Assembly: GCF_000427685.1 (NCBI RefSeq)
Contig: NZ_KE386573.1
Coordinates: 1,286,938 to 1,350,937 of the forward strand
DNA from: Haloplanus natans DSM 17983
GTDB lineage: Archaea; Halobacteriota; Halobacteria; Halobacteriales; Haloferacaceae
Length of the DNA: 64,000 nt
Direction of reading: 5' to 3'
Shown: positions 63,821 through 64,000 of the stretch, in pieces
Numbering within the stretch: the first letter of the stretch is position 1
How the letters are laid out: the number at the start of each line of letters is the position of its first letter
Notes under the pieces: model-generated
Databases searched by the model: none
Seen by the model: the letters and a program-made list of their open reading frames with translations, nothing else
What the model was told of the DNA's origin: nothing
Program-made: the position numbers and the translations under genes

Positions 63821-64000
63821 GACGACTAAGGCCGTGACGGATACCCGATTCAAAGCCTTTATCCGAATCCCCAGTGTAGGAACAGACGCAGTTAGGTTCC
63901 CACGTAGCTCGGTGCTCACAACACCGAGGGAGATCCCACGTCGGTATCTTTTGTAGCATCGTGTCGCGTAGACTCGTCTCTCGTTTACCCATAGGCCACC

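Larger units (their letters stand above)
56298..64000. mobile_element. integrated plasmid/provirus-like element (right end outside window)
   Basis: The element starts at the truncated tRNA-Glu. It holds a rolling-circle HUH replication gene with an HTH regulator, two HNH genes, zinc-finger genes, small unknown genes and AT-rich segments. Such a set is typical of small haloarchaeal plasmids and pleolipovirus-type proviruses. No integrase or capsid/spike gene is visible within the window; these may lie to the right. Confidence 0.65.

Overview
The window comes from a halophilic archaeon (class Halobacteria). The evidence is the canonical haloarchaeal S10/spc ribosomal operon ending in secY, strongly acidic proteins, high GC with GTC/GAC/GAG codon bias, TATA boxes about 25 bases before start codons (leaderless transcripts), and haloarchaea-only families such as UPF0179 and a DUF5820-like protein. 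The genus cannot be fixed from sequence alone.

Layout. (1) 1-490: C-terminal end of an ACR3/bile-acid-symporter-type permease. (2) 718-14926, minus strand: one long operon read from a SPOUT RNA methyltransferase gene through uL3, uL4, uL23, uL2, uS19, uL22, uS3, uL29, the RNase P subunit Rnp1, uS17, uL14, uL24, eS4, uL5, uS14, uS8, uL6, eL32, eL19, uL18, uS5, uL30 and uL15 to SecY. Nearly all genes touch or overlap. (3) 15148-16406: tRNA-Gly(GCC), a repeat of its 3' end, and a membrane protein gene.

(4) About 16849-45336: a 28.5-kb integrated island. It splits one minus-strand DUF309 gene: the C-terminal part lies at 16538-16848 and the N-terminal part at 45313-45516. The island starts with a tyrosine integrase and ends with its own intact DUF309 gene (44809-45303). 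Its cargo is dominated by nucleic-acid defence and repair genes: an ISH11-like IS that has truncated a gene, McrB-McrC restriction, a three-gene AddAB-like helicase-nuclease, several stand-alone PD-(D/E)XK nucleases, a CARF-like sensor overlapping a PIN-like nuclease, an ADP-ribosylglycohydrolase, a CBS-HEPN protein overlapping a PD-(D/E)XK nuclease, a nuclease gene framed by IS-like inverted repeats, and a tandem PD-(D/E)XK protein. Seven genes carry PD-(D/E)XK folds. The CARF/PIN pair and the CBS-HEPN/PD-(D/E)XK pair are the best candidates for little-described systems.

(5) 45628-55865: chromosomal backbone again, with an aspartoacylase-like enzyme, UPF0179, a DUF5820-like gene, and the conserved stress module of two PrkA-type kinases, a DUF444 (YeaH/YhbH) VWA protein and SpoVR, followed by an HTH membrane protein on the other strand.

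(6) 56067-64000: three partial copies of the 3' end of tRNA-Glu, then a second integrated element that runs off the right edge. It carries a rolling-circle (HUH) replication protein with an HTH regulator, two HNH proteins, zinc-finger proteins, a 2H phosphoesterase and a frameshifted gene. It resembles a small haloarchaeal plasmid or pleolipovirus-type provirus. A paralogue of one of its genes (60761-61594) sits in the first island (42358-43083). All homology statements rest on motif recognition by eye; no database search was run.
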